Shown here: piece after piece, positions 1 through 7,522 of the stretch
Layout of the letters: each line of letters begins with the position of its first letter
Numbering within the stretch: the stretch's first letter is position 1
From: DAONLM01 sp035406685
GTDB taxonomy: Bacteria; Spirochaetota; GWE2-31-10; MWDO01
NCBI GenBank assembly: GCA_035406685.1
Contig: DAONLM010000011.1
Location: 1 to 31,135 of the forward strand
Length of the DNA: 31,135 nt
Reading direction: 5' to 3'
Notes under the pieces: generated by a model
Database searches by the model: none
What the model was told of the DNA's origin: nothing
What the model saw: only the letters and a program-made list of their open reading frames with translations
Made by a program: the position numbers and the translations under genes

Positions 1-88
1 AAATAAATAAAATTATTATAACTTTTTCTCAAATAAAATTACCATGAGGATAAATTTATCTTTTTATCTGCATAAAAATAAAATCCCA
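1..88 (+). repeat. Right-end fragment of the inverted-repeat element
   Basis: This stretch aligns by eye with the right end of the intact element at about 22135-22227. Shared blocks include TTTTTCTCAAA, AGGATAA and, at the edge, TGC(A/C)TAAAAATAAAATC. The terminal repeat lies at 69-87 and differs at a few bases from the intact 19-mer. Orientation is the same as the intact copy, so any gene belonging to it would lie to the left of the window. Whether that copy is whole cannot be seen. Confidence 0.7.
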
Positions 89-140
89 CTCTATATATAG
101 CATTTACCCGCCACTTATTAAATTTAAATATTAGAAATTC

Positions 141-169
141 TTGACAAAGTTAAAAAGTTTCGATATAGT
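141..169 (+). promoter_or_regulatory. Sigma70-type promoter for the bactofilin operon
   Basis: TTGACA at 141-146, a 17-nt spacer and TATAGT at 164-169. This predicts a start near 176 and a leader of about 70 nt before the bactofilin gene. An AAGGAA ribosome site lies just before the start codon. Confidence 0.75.
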
Positions 170-248
170 ATTATTAATAATTTTAGAAATAATTATGAGA
201 AAATTATCATTTGAACTAAAATAAATTCTAAAAAAAGGAATAAGCTTA

Positions 249-602
249 ATGCCAATAGATGAATTTAACAAAATAGATGAGGAATTCTTTGATACAATAC
301 TGGAAGAAGATTTCTCATTTGAGGGTAGTATAAAAGTAAAAGATTCAATAATAATAAAAGGTTATATAAAAGGAAAACTCGAATCAGAAGGGACAGTGGT
401 AGTAGGCCCTAATTCAGTAGTGGATGCTGATATTATTTCAAAAAATTTACAATGTTTTGGTAAGATAAATGGAAATATTATCGCAGAAGAGGAGATAGTT
501 CTTCATTCCCCTTCTGTTATAAATGGCGATATTACTACTAAATCTATGAATTTTGAAAAAGGTTGTATTTTAAACGGCAGAGTTCAAATGAATAAAACTT
601 AA
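249..602 (+). CDS. Bactofilin family cytoskeletal protein
   Basis: 117 residues, the usual size of a small bactofilin. After a short acidic N-terminal tail (residues 1-25) the chain consists of repeating short beta-strand units with a hydrophobic residue every second position (SIIIKGYIKGKLESEG, KINGNIIAEEEIVL, VINGDITTK). This is the bactofilin right-handed beta-helix pattern. Bactofilins polymerise without nucleotide at the inner membrane and scaffold wall-modifying enzymes; in spirochaetes they affect cell shape. It is first in a plus-strand operon, 17 nt before the TPR gene. The start is supported by an AAGGAA site and the upstream promoter. Confidence 0.9.
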   Translation: MPIDEFNKIDEEFFDTILEEDFSFEGSIKVKDSIIIKGYIKGKLESEGTVVVGPNSVVDADIISKNLQCFGKINGNIIAEEEIVLHSPSVINGDITTKSMNFEKGCILNGRVQMNKT

Positions 603-619
603 TTAAAAAGGATTTTATT

Positions 620-1285
620 ATGAAAAAAATATATTTTATTATTGTATCAATATTTTTTGTTATAGTTAGTAGTTATTCTCAAGATAATACCGATGATACT
701 GCTGTTGATAATTCAAAAAGAACCAAAAATGGATGGGACTATTATTCAGAAGGTAGATATAGAGAATCTATTGCAGCCCTCGAACTTGAGAAAAAATATT
801 TTCCAGAAAGAATTAATATATATGTTATAATGGCATGGTGTTATAGAGAACTTAAAGAGTTTGATAATATGGAAAAAATTTCATTGGAAGGTTTAAAAAT
901 CCAGCCAACAGACTCAAGAGTTCATAGGAATTTAGCTGAGGCATACTATTTTCAGGGTAAGTATGGTCTTGCTATTGGTAGTTTTGAAAATTATTTAAAG
1001 TATAAATATACTCCTGGTGCAGATCCATATCTTTCTCTATTATATGGTTATTTAGGAATATGCTATTATAATACAGAGCAATTTAGAAAGGCAGATATTG
1101 CTTTATCATTTTCAAATTTTTTAAAGAGAAATAATCAAGAGGTAATTTATTATCTTGCATTAACAAAAGAAAAACTCAAGGAATATAAGAAATCATTTGA
1201 TTTATATTCATTTTTATTACAATTAAATCCAAATCATCAAAAAGGCATTGAAGGTTTAAATAGAGTAAAGGGTAATATTCAATAA
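620..1285 (+). CDS. Exported tetratricopeptide-repeat protein
   Basis: 221 residues. The N-terminus (MKKIYFIIVSIFFVIVSSYS) is a typical Sec signal peptide with cleavage expected near residue 20. The rest is helical, with several TPR-like units: around residues 40-75 (YYSEGRYRESIAALE), 75-110, 105-150 (AYYFQGKYGLAIGSFENYL) and 170-215. TPRs mediate protein-protein contacts, so a periplasmic scaffold or adaptor is likely, perhaps tied to the bactofilin upstream or to envelope assembly. No catalytic motif is visible. The start has an AAAGGA site 8 nt upstream. It ends 6 nt before mtaB. Confidence 0.85.
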   Translation: MKKIYFIIVSIFFVIVSSYSQDNTDDTAVDNSKRTKNGWDYYSEGRYRESIAALELEKKYFPERINIYVIMAWCYRELKEFDNMEKISLEGLKIQPTDSRVHRNLAEAYYFQGKYGLAIGSFENYLKYKYTPGADPYLSLLYGYLGICYYNTEQFRKADIALSFSNFLKRNNQEVIYYLALTKEKLKEYKKSFDLYSFLLQLNPNHQKGIEGLNRVKGNIQ

Positions 1286-1291
1286 TTTTTA

Positions 1292-2578
1292 ATGAAATTC
1301 TATATTTACACACTCGGATGTAAGTTAAACATTTATGAATCAGAAGCAATCTCTTATATTCTTGAAAAAAATGGCTTTAAACATACTACTAATATATCTG
1401 AAGCTAATTATTTTATTGTAAATACCTGCTCTGTTACCACAAAGGCCAGTGCAAAAAGTAGAAATATAATAAGAGGCATAAAAAACAAAAATAAAGATGC
1501 AATTGTAATTGTCTGTGGCTGTCTTGTTCAGACTGAAGAAGAAATATTAAGAGAAATACCAGAAATAGATATTCTTATAGATAATAAAAATAAAATAAAT
1601 ATAATCGATGCTATAAATAAATTCAATTATTTTAAAAATAGCAAAGATAAATTTTATTATAAAACTGAAATTGATCATTCTTTTGATTATGAATTAGGCG
1701 AATTAAAAAATCATTCGAGAGCATTTATTAAAATTCAGGATGGATGTGATAATTTTTGTTCTTATTGTCAAATTCCTCTTGCCAGAGGAAACTCACGTAG
1801 TAGAAAATATGAGGATATTATAAATGAAATTACAAAAATAAAAGAAAATGGTTATAAAGAAGTTGTATTTACTGGGGTAAACATAGGAAATTATAATTAT
1901 AATGAAATAAATTTTTCAAAATTACTCGATTATGTTACTGATAAATTTAAAGATATAAGATTCAGAATAAGTTCTATTGAGATCCAGAATATTGATTCTC
2001 TATTTTATGAAATAATAAAAAAAGATAATCTCTGCCCACATTTTCACATTCCTCTTCAAAGTGGTAGTGATAAAATTCTTAAATTAATGAATAGAAAGTA
2101 TACTACTACTAACTATTTTGAAGTGGTTACAAAACTTAGAGATATAAAGAAAAATCCATTTATTGCAACAGATCTAATAATAGGCTTTCCAGATGAAAGT
2201 GAAGAGGATTTTTTAGAAACATACGATTTTATTAAAAAAGTAGATTTCAGTTTTATTCATGTTTTTGGTTTTTCTCCAAGAAAAGGTACCAAAGCATTTG
2301 ATATGAAACCCAAAATTCCAGAAAGAATAAGAGATTTAAGAATAGAGAAGATAATAAAATTAAGAGATGAGATGAATTTAAAATATAGAAAATCTTTTCT
2401 TAACAAATGTTTGCCAGTTATAGTGGAAAAAAAACTTTCCCCTACCCTATTCTCTTCAAAGGCAGACAATTATCTTGATATTCTAATAAGAAGTGATAAA
2501 ATATTAAAATCAAAGGAGTTATATAGCATACAACTTATAGAGATAGATAAAGATAAGAATTATGGTATATTAATTTAA
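1292..2578 (+). CDS. mtaB: tRNA t6A37 methylthiotransferase MtaB
   Basis: 428 residues, the normal length for MtaB, a radical SAM enzyme that converts t6A to ms2t6A at position 37 of tRNAs reading ANN codons. The N-terminal methylthiotransferase domain has its three cluster cysteines at C10 (TLGCKLN), C46 (VNTCSVT) and C77 (CGCLVQ). The radical SAM CxxxCxxC is C152, C156, C159 (DGCDNFCSYC). A TRAM-like tail follows residue about 370. MiaB and RimO are relatives; the opening TLGCKLNIYESEAI matches the MtaB subgroup best. No clear ribosome site precedes it, so translation probably follows from the TPR gene. Its last 9 bases (TTAATTTAA) also encode the end of the opposing protease gene. Confidence 0.9.
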   Translation: MKFYIYTLGCKLNIYESEAISYILEKNGFKHTTNISEANYFIVNTCSVTTKASAKSRNIIRGIKNKNKDAIVIVCGCLVQTEEEILREIPEIDILIDNKNKINIIDAINKFNYFKNSKDKFYYKTEIDHSFDYELGELKNHSRAFIKIQDGCDNFCSYCQIPLARGNSRSRKYEDIINEITKIKENGYKEVVFTGVNIGNYNYNEINFSKLLDYVTDKFKDIRFRISSIEIQNIDSLFYEIIKKDNLCPHFHIPLQSGSDKILKLMNRKYTTTNYFEVVTKLRDIKKNPFIATDLIIGFPDESEEDFLETYDFIKKVDFSFIHVFGFSPRKGTKAFDMKPKIPERIRDLRIEKIIKLRDEMNLKYRKSFLNKCLPVIVEKKLSPTLFSSKADNYLDILIRSDKILKSKELYSIQLIEIDKDKNYGILI

Positions 2579-3280
2579 AATCAATTTAATATTCTCTTTT
2601 TCCCAATTTTGACTCTTCTGGTAATGAGGATCGATTTTTTGTAATATCTTTTTAAAAGCATCTCCATGATATACCCCTTTTTTTTCTGGGTTTTGATTGT
2701 AGTAAATATAATGAGCAATTTCATGGTAAATCACTGATTTTATAAAAAAAGAAGGGATTTCATTTTTATCAAGAGATGGATGAATAATAATATTTAAATT
2801 TTCTCTATCAAAAGATCCCAATCTTTTACTTATTCTCTTTTTACCTCTCTTTCTATATCTTTTATAATTTTTACCCCATCTAATAGCCAGTTCTTCAAAA
2901 TCCATATCATATTTTAGTTTTAGTTCAGAAATTATATCCTTAAAATATTGAAATATATTGTGAAAATTATATCTTATTTCAATATTTTTTTTATCTCTTT
3001 TTTTTATTATCTTTTTATTTTCTAAGTAGTAATTTCTTATTTTTTGTTTTATCTCTTCTATTTTGGGATTTTTTATAGAATGATTATTTATATAATATAT
3101 TAAGGCATTGAGTATTTCACTGTTTACATTTTCAAAAACTTTATCTAGTTTTATTTTAGTTTCCAGAAGAGTTTTTTCTATTTTTATTATTAATCTTTTA
3201 TTATTTGTAAAGGTAATTGTGGCATTAAAAGGAATTGATTTTAAAAGGAGTTCTTTTGTATTCAGTTTTTTTTCTTTCAT
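2570..3280 (-). CDS. SprT/YgjP-like zinc metalloprotease
   Basis: 236 residues from the ATG at 3280; an upstream in-frame TTG at 3310 lies inside the tRNA terminator and is not credible. Zinc site: HEIAH at 186-190 and a probable third ligand H205 in GVYHGDAF. The stretch LGSFDRENLNIIIHPSLD before it is typical of SprT-like domains, in which a zincin fold is fused to a basic N-terminal region (here roughly residues 1-130, Lys/Ile rich). Related proteins act on protein-DNA crosslinks or have unknown targets; the substrate here is unknown. It follows a tRNA and its terminator with no visible promoter or ribosome site, and converges on mtaB with a 9-bp overlap. Confidence 0.75.
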   Translation of the reverse strand: MKEKKLNTKELLLKSIPFNATITFTNNKRLIIKIEKTLLETKIKLDKVFENVNSEILNALIYYINNHSIKNPKIEEIKQKIRNYYLENKKIIKKRDKKNIEIRYNFHNIFQYFKDIISELKLKYDMDFEELAIRWGKNYKRYRKRGKKRISKRLGSFDRENLNIIIHPSLDKNEIPSFFIKSVIYHEIAHYIYYNQNPEKKGVYHGDAFKKILQKIDPHYQKSQNWEKENIKLILN

Positions 3281-3285
3281 AAATA

Positions 3286-3315
3286 TAAAAAAGAGGTTGT
3301 CTAAAGACAACCTCT
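3286..3315 (-). terminator. Intrinsic terminator of the tRNA
   Basis: Perfect 10-bp stem, 3292-3301 with 3306-3315, around a four-base loop. On the minus strand it is followed directly by TTTTTT. It lies 13 nt after the tRNA 3' end and 12 nt before the ATG of the protease gene. Confidence 0.85.
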
Positions 3316-3327
3316 GACTTATTTTAA

Positions 3328-3401
3328 TGGGTCCTCTCGGATTTGAACCGAGGACCCGCGGATTATGAGTCCGCTGCTCTAACCAGCTGAGCTAAAGACC
3401 C
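3328..3401 (-). tRNA. tRNA with CAU anticodon (elongator Met or Ile2)
   Basis: A 74-nt cloverleaf on the minus strand. The acceptor stem is GGGTCTT/AGGACCC, the D-arm contains TAGCTCAGCTGGTTAGAGC, the anticodon stem is GCGGA/TCCGC with loop CTCATAA, and the T-arm is CTCGG-TTCAAAT-CCGAG. The discriminator is A and CCA is not encoded. The anticodon CAT lies at 3365-3367. The paired G1-C72 and the lack of the GGG/CCC anticodon stem rule out initiator tRNA. CAU could be elongator methionine, or isoleucine-2 if C34 is modified to lysidine by TilS; sequence alone does not settle it. Confidence 0.95.
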
Positions 3402-3408
3402 GATTGGG

Positions 3409-3437
3409 TTTATACTATAAAAAGATAAAAATGTCAA
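3409..3437 (-). promoter_or_regulatory. Promoter of the CAU tRNA
   Basis: On the minus strand TTGACA (3432-3437), a 17-nt spacer and TATAAA (3409-3414), placing the start just before the tRNA 5' end at 3401. Confidence 0.85.
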
Positions 3438-3603
3438 TATTTTAAAATATTTTTTTTAAAGAAAAATATTATTAAAAATATTTTTTATTTCTTTTAAAAA
3501 TAGTAATTTAAATTTATGCTATAGAATTTAATCTTTTGGTTTTTATATTATGGGGACCACAAATTTTAAATTTTAGAAAAAAATTAGTAAACTGATATTG
3601 ACT

Positions 3604-3767
3604 TTAAAGTGGGACAATTGTCTGCTTCTTCTTCCACCTCTTTATCTCTGTAAGTTTAAGCCAGAGCCTCAATCTAACAAGACCACATTTCTTTTCAAAT
3701 CCAAGCATCGTCATTTTCTCATGTTTTATTGATTTTTATGGTGGAAGTTGTACTAAAAATAAAATCG
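3604..3767 (-). pseudogene. Decayed, internally deleted copy of the inverted-repeat element
   Basis: The open stretch 3735-3604 (minus) translates to a peptide that aligns without gaps to residues 120-155 of the 180-residue element protein at 21571. I count 15 identities in 33 positions, including LRLWLKLTEIKRW against LKLFLRLTKIKKW and a shared KC. Just outside, 3746-3767 reads GTTGTACTAAAAATAAAATCG, the element's left end (intact copy: GTTGCCTAAAAATAAAATCG on the same strand). The N-terminal two thirds of the gene are missing and the right end is not recognisable. Row 3661-3720 is 40% G+C, well above neighbouring genes. This remnant and the two promoters fill the gene-free interval 3402-3851. 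Confidence 0.75.
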
Positions 3768-3796
3768 TAACTCTACTTTATTTTAAAATATTTTTT

Positions 3797-3825
3797 TTGA
3801 CAAAATATATATTAATTTATATAAT
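3797..3825 (+). promoter_or_regulatory. Consensus promoter of the adenylate cyclase
   Basis: TTGACA (3797-3802), a 17-nt spacer and TATAAT (3820-3825), both hexamers perfect. The predicted start lies about 20 nt before the ATG, with AAGAGAAG as ribosome site. Confidence 0.85.
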
Positions 3826-3851
3826 TTTTTTAAAAAAGAGAAGTATTTTTT

Positions 3852-6056
3852 ATGGCTAAAATTGGGCAAAAATCTAAAAAAAATAAATTTTTAAAATTGT
3901 ATTTTTATATTTTATATTCAATTATTTTAATTCTTTTTCTTGGATTTCTATTTTTTATTGGAATTTTTGATATTTTTGAAAATAAAATAATAGATTTTAG
4001 ATTTAAATATTTTAATCAAAATAAAAAGATATCAAAAGATATTATATTTATTGACATAGATGATGGTTCATTAGCTACTCTTTCTCCTCAATTAGGGGGG
4101 TGGCCATGGAAAAGAGGTGGGGTCATTGCAAAAAGGATGATAGATTATATTGCAAAAGGCAAACCTAAGATAATAATCTTTGACATATTATATACTGAAT
4201 ATTCTCCTAAAGATCCAGGAGAGGATATACCAGATGAAGATATGATATTGCTTGAATATTCAATTGATCCAGAGTTTGTTAATGTTAGTCATGCAGCCCT
4301 ATTTTTAACCGATATAAAACAAGAAAAAGAGATACCAGAAAATAATTTTGCAATAAATATAGATGATAGCAATTCAAAAATAAAATTCCCTTCATACAGT
4401 GGTGTTCTTTTACCATTTTCTCCATTAGATTCTTATGCAACGAGTATTCATTTTGTTAATCATAATGAAGATAACGATGGCATATCAAGAAAATTGCCTT
4501 TAATTATAAAATTTAATGAAAAATATTATCCATCTTTATCATTGGTAGGGTTAAAGTATTACTTTAACATCAATTCATTCAGTTTATCTCAAAAGATTCT
4601 TACTTTAAAGACAGATAATGATAAAATAAAAGTTCCTCTTAATGAGAAAGGTGAATTCTTAATAAATTTTTATGGAAATTTTGAAAAAGATGTCAATACT
4701 TTCACAGCAGAGAGTATTATAGTTTCAAATGATCAATATAGATCTGGGAAACAACCCCTTGTTAATTTTGAGGAATTTAAAGATAAGATTGTTATAATAG
4801 GCTCATCTGCTACTGGTTTGAAAGATTTGAAGATAACACCATTAGGAAAAACAGTAGCAGGCCCTTATTTACATTTAACTTTAATAAGCAACATTATACA
4901 AAAAGATTTTTTATATACTATACCAAAATGGTTTAATTTTTTAATATTAATATTTACAATTCTTTTTGTCTTGTTTTCTACTATGTTTTTAAAGGGAAAA
5001 TATTTGAAAAATATAATAGGCTTTGCTTATCTATTTATAATTATAATAATTGGCTTATTTTCATTCAAATTTTTTTCTCTTGTATTTGATATGTTTTTGG
5101 TAATATTAGCCTCAATATTAAGCTATATTGGTGGGTTGATATTTTTATCACTAACAGAAGAGTCAGAAAAAAGAAAAATTTATAATACAATGAGCAAGTA
5201 TTTAGCCCCAACTGTAATGAAAGAAGTTTTAGAAAATTATGATGAACTTATAGGAGAAGTTGGAAAAAAGAGAGAGATAACTGTCTTATTTTCTGATATA
5301 AGGGGATTTACTACTGTTTCTGAAAAATATCCTCCAGAAGTAGTTGTTTCTGTTTTGAATAGATACTTAGAGGCAATGATAGAGGTTATTTTTGAAAATG
5401 ATGGGACATTGGATAAAATAATAGGTGATGCAATTATGGCTTTTTGGGGAGCGCCTACTCCTCAACAAAACAGAGATATCCTTGCAATAAATACAGGCCT
5501 TGGTATGATAAGAAGACTTAAAGAATTAAATAAAAAATTGATAGAAGATGGTTTGCCAGAATTAAAAAATGGAATTGGAATAAATACTGGTGATATGATT
5601 GTTGGAAATATAGGCTCATCCAAAAGACTTGATTATACTTTAATTGGAGATAATGTAAATCTCGGATCAAGATTAGAAGGTTTAACCAAATATTACAAGG
5701 TACCAATCTTAACAAGTGGAGCCACTTATAATTATGCAAAAGATAAATTTATATGGCTTTTTGCTGATAAGGTTGCAGTAAAAGGTAAAAGTGAAGCAGT
5801 TTTAATGTATGCCCCATTATGTGAAATAGATCATTTAGATAGAGAAAATGTTATAAAAGAAATAAAGCTATTTGAAGATGCACAACAATTTTACTTTGAT
5901 AAAAAATTTGAAATTGCAAAAAATAAATTTGAAAAATTACTTGATTTTAAAATAATAGGTGGAATTTCTTCATTATATATAGAAAGATGTGACTATTTTA
6001 TTGCGAATCCACCAGAAAAAAATTGGGATGGATCATGGAAAATGACTGAAAAATAG
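3852..6056 (+). CDS. CHASE2-domain class III adenylate cyclase
   Basis: 734 residues. Order: TM near residues 17-38; extracytoplasmic CHASE2 sensor about 40-350 (FENKIIDFRF, IIFIDIDDGS, GGWPWKRG); a cluster of three TM segments about 360-435; class III cyclase domain about 470-655; short helical tail. Catalytic residues are present: metal-binding D482 (FSDIRGF) and D526 (GDAIMAFWGAP), purine-selecting K522 and D594, and the N603/R607 pair in VNLGSRLEG. K plus D is the adenylate-type combination, so it should convert ATP to cAMP in response to a periplasmic signal. CHASE2 ligands are mostly unknown. The gene has its own consensus promoter; the next gene has a separate one. Confidence 0.92.
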   Translation: MAKIGQKSKKNKFLKLYFYILYSIILILFLGFLFFIGIFDIFENKIIDFRFKYFNQNKKISKDIIFIDIDDGSLATLSPQLGGWPWKRGGVIAKRMIDYIAKGKPKIIIFDILYTEYSPKDPGEDIPDEDMILLEYSIDPEFVNVSHAALFLTDIKQEKEIPENNFAINIDDSNSKIKFPSYSGVLLPFSPLDSYATSIHFVNHNEDNDGISRKLPLIIKFNEKYYPSLSLVGLKYYFNINSFSLSQKILTLKTDNDKIKVPLNEKGEFLINFYGNFEKDVNTFTAESIIVSNDQYRSGKQPLVNFEEFKDKIVIIGSSATGLKDLKITPLGKTVAGPYLHLTLISNIIQKDFLYTIPKWFNFLILIFTILFVLFSTMFLKGKYLKNIIGFAYLFIIIIIGLFSFKFFSLVFDMFLVILASILSYIGGLIFLSLTEESEKRKIYNTMSKYLAPTVMKEVLENYDELIGEVGKKREITVLFSDIRGFTTVSEKYPPEVVVSVLNRYLEAMIEVIFENDGTLDKIIGDAIMAFWGAPTPQQNRDILAINTGLGMIRRLKELNKKLIEDGLPELKNGIGINTGDMIVGNIGSSKRLDYTLIGDNVNLGSRLEGLTKYYKVPILTSGATYNYAKDKFIWLFADKVAVKGKSEAVLMYAPLCEIDHLDRENVIKEIKLFEDAQQFYFDKKFEIAKNKFEKLLDFKIIGGISSLYIERCDYFIANPPEKNWDGSWKMTEK

Positions 6057-6084
6057 TTGTTTTTTTAAAAAAGTGTGCTATATT
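6057..6084 (+). promoter_or_regulatory. Promoter of the SH3-domain gene
   Basis: TTGTTT (6057-6062), a 16-nt spacer ending in TGC, and TATATT (6079-6084): an extended -10 type promoter starting right behind the cyclase stop codon. Confidence 0.55.
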
Positions 6085-6116
6085 TATTATTAAAGAATTT
6101 ATTATGGAGGCTTAAA

Positions 6117-6599
6117 ATGAAAAAATTTTTATTTTTAGTATTAATATTTATATCTTCAATATTAAATGCAAAAGATATGTTTGTTATAACAAAGATATGT
6201 CCAGTATTATCAGAACCAAAAGCATCCTCTTCTAAAGTTGGCATTCTAAAATCTTCTGAAAAAGTAACAGTAATAAAAGATCAAGGTGAATGGATTCAGA
6301 TAAAAAGTAATGGGATAGAAGGATATGTTCAAAAGATATTTTTAGGAGATAATCCATCAAATGAATATAAAAGTAAAGCCGATAATATGAATGATCTCTC
6401 AAATATTGAAGCAAGAAAAAGGGCAAGTGTTTATTCTTCTAGTGCCGCTGCAACAAGAGGACTAACAACAGAGAATATAAGAGATCGAGAAAATCTTTCA
6501 TTTAAAAATTATGATTTTGAATCAATAAAATGGCTTGAAGATAATTTTAGTTATACTAATGAAGAAATTATTGAATTTGCACAAAAAAATTTAAATTAA
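6117..6599 (+). CDS. Exported bacterial SH3-domain protein
   Basis: 160 residues from the ATG at 6117, which has GGAGG 6 nt upstream; a longer reading from a GTG at 6075 has no ribosome site and would bury the signal peptide. Residues 1-19 (MKKFLFLVLIFISSILNA) are a Sec signal. Residues about 22-75 form an SH3b domain (ICPVLSEPKASSSKVGIL, GEWIQIKSNGIEGYVQKIFL), a module that often binds peptidoglycan. The remainder is polar, with an Ala/Ser/Arg-rich stretch and a short acidic helical tail. It lies between the cyclase and an M48 lipoprotein protease. A periplasmic wall-associated role is inferred; no enzyme motif is seen. Confidence 0.8.
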   Translation: MKKFLFLVLIFISSILNAKDMFVITKICPVLSEPKASSSKVGILKSSEKVTVIKDQGEWIQIKSNGIEGYVQKIFLGDNPSNEYKSKADNMNDLSNIEARKRASVYSSSAAATRGLTTENIRDRENLSFKNYDFESIKWLEDNFSYTNEEIIEFAQKNLN

Positions 6600-6602
6600 T
6601 GC

Positions 6603-6631
6603 TTGCTTTTATTTTAAAATTATCATATCTT
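6603..6631 (+). promoter_or_regulatory. Promoter of the M48 protease gene
   Basis: TTGCTT (6603-6608), a 17-nt spacer and TATCTT (6626-6631). Moderate match to consensus; it would give a leader of about 45 nt. Confidence 0.5.
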
Positions 6632-6682
6632 AATAAATAGAAGGTGGAGAATTATTTTATATTAAGGATGAAGGGATTTTAT

Positions 6683-7504
6683 ATGAAAAAAGTTATTTTT
6701 TTTTTGAAATTTTTAGTCTTGTTCTTAATTATAAATGCAAGTTGTAAATCTTTTGAAGAATATCAGAAAAATCAAAAATTGGAAAGAGAAAGAGAGATAG
6801 TAGAAAAAGAGATAGAAGTTGGAAAATCTGTATTTGCAAAACTTGCTGGTAAATATGGTATAATTAAAAATAAAGAGGCGACAGAGTATTTGAATAAAAT
6901 TGGCAAATCCCTTGCCCTATATTGTGAAAGAGTGGAAATAGAATATTTTTTTGCAATTCTTAATTCTGAAAGTATAAATGCTTATGCTTTACCAGGTGGT
7001 TATATATTAATATCTATTGGTACACTAAAAAATGTTAATAGTGAAGCAGAGTTATTAGGAATAATAGCACATGAATTGGGTCATATAAATAAAAAGCATA
7101 TTTTAAAAAATGTAAAAATTGAAGTCAGACCCAACTTTTTCGAAATATTAGCCCGTTTTTTAGCAGGTCCAAGAAATGTCGTAACTGTTGCGATAAATCA
7201 GATATCTAATAAGATTGAAGAGACATTATTTATAAAAGGTCTGGATAAGGATGATGAATATGAGGCTGATAGTTATGCTGTTAATCTCTTAAAGTTATGG
7301 AATATTGAACAAAAAAGTTATGTTGAATTCCTTAAAAGATTGAATAATAATGAAGACACAAAAAAAATGCAGGAATTATATGCTACCCATCCAGATTTTA
7401 ATTCAAGAATTGATAAATTGAATCAAATAATAGACAACAATAGCAAAAGTAAAAGAGATTCTGATGAGTTCATAAAATTTAAAAATATAATAAATAATTT
7501 ATGA
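6683..7504 (+). CDS. M48-family lipoprotein metalloprotease (BepA/LoiP-like)
   Basis: 273 residues from the ATG at 6683, which has AAGGG 7 nt upstream. The longer reading starts at a GTG without support. Residues 1-20 are a lipoprotein signal ending in the lipobox NASC, with acylated C21. The M48 domain follows: HELGH at 130-134 supplies two zinc ligands and the catalytic Glu, and E194 in DEYEADSYAV is the third ligand. The upstream SINAYALPGGYILISIG is characteristic of the family. Such lipoproteins sit in the periplasm on a membrane and clear misassembled outer-membrane proteins. The position directly before an outer-membrane barrel gene (18 nt gap) fits that role. Confidence 0.9.
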   Translation: MKKVIFFLKFLVLFLIINASCKSFEEYQKNQKLEREREIVEKEIEVGKSVFAKLAGKYGIIKNKEATEYLNKIGKSLALYCERVEIEYFFAILNSESINAYALPGGYILISIGTLKNVNSEAELLGIIAHELGHINKKHILKNVKIEVRPNFFEILARFLAGPRNVVTVAINQISNKIEETLFIKGLDKDDEYEADSYAVNLLKLWNIEQKSYVEFLKRLNNNEDTKKMQELYATHPDFNSRIDKLNQIIDNNSKSKRDSDEFIKFKNIINNL

Positions 7505-7522
7505 AATAAAGGGGCAATCTAA

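Noticed and set aside
3281..3310. N-terminal extension of the SprT-like gene from a TTG
   Set aside because: The extension lies inside the tRNA terminator hairpin and lacks any ribosome site.
6075..6116. N-terminal extension of the SH3 gene from a GTG
   Set aside because: No ribosome site; the ATG at 6117 follows GGAGG and begins a clean signal peptide.
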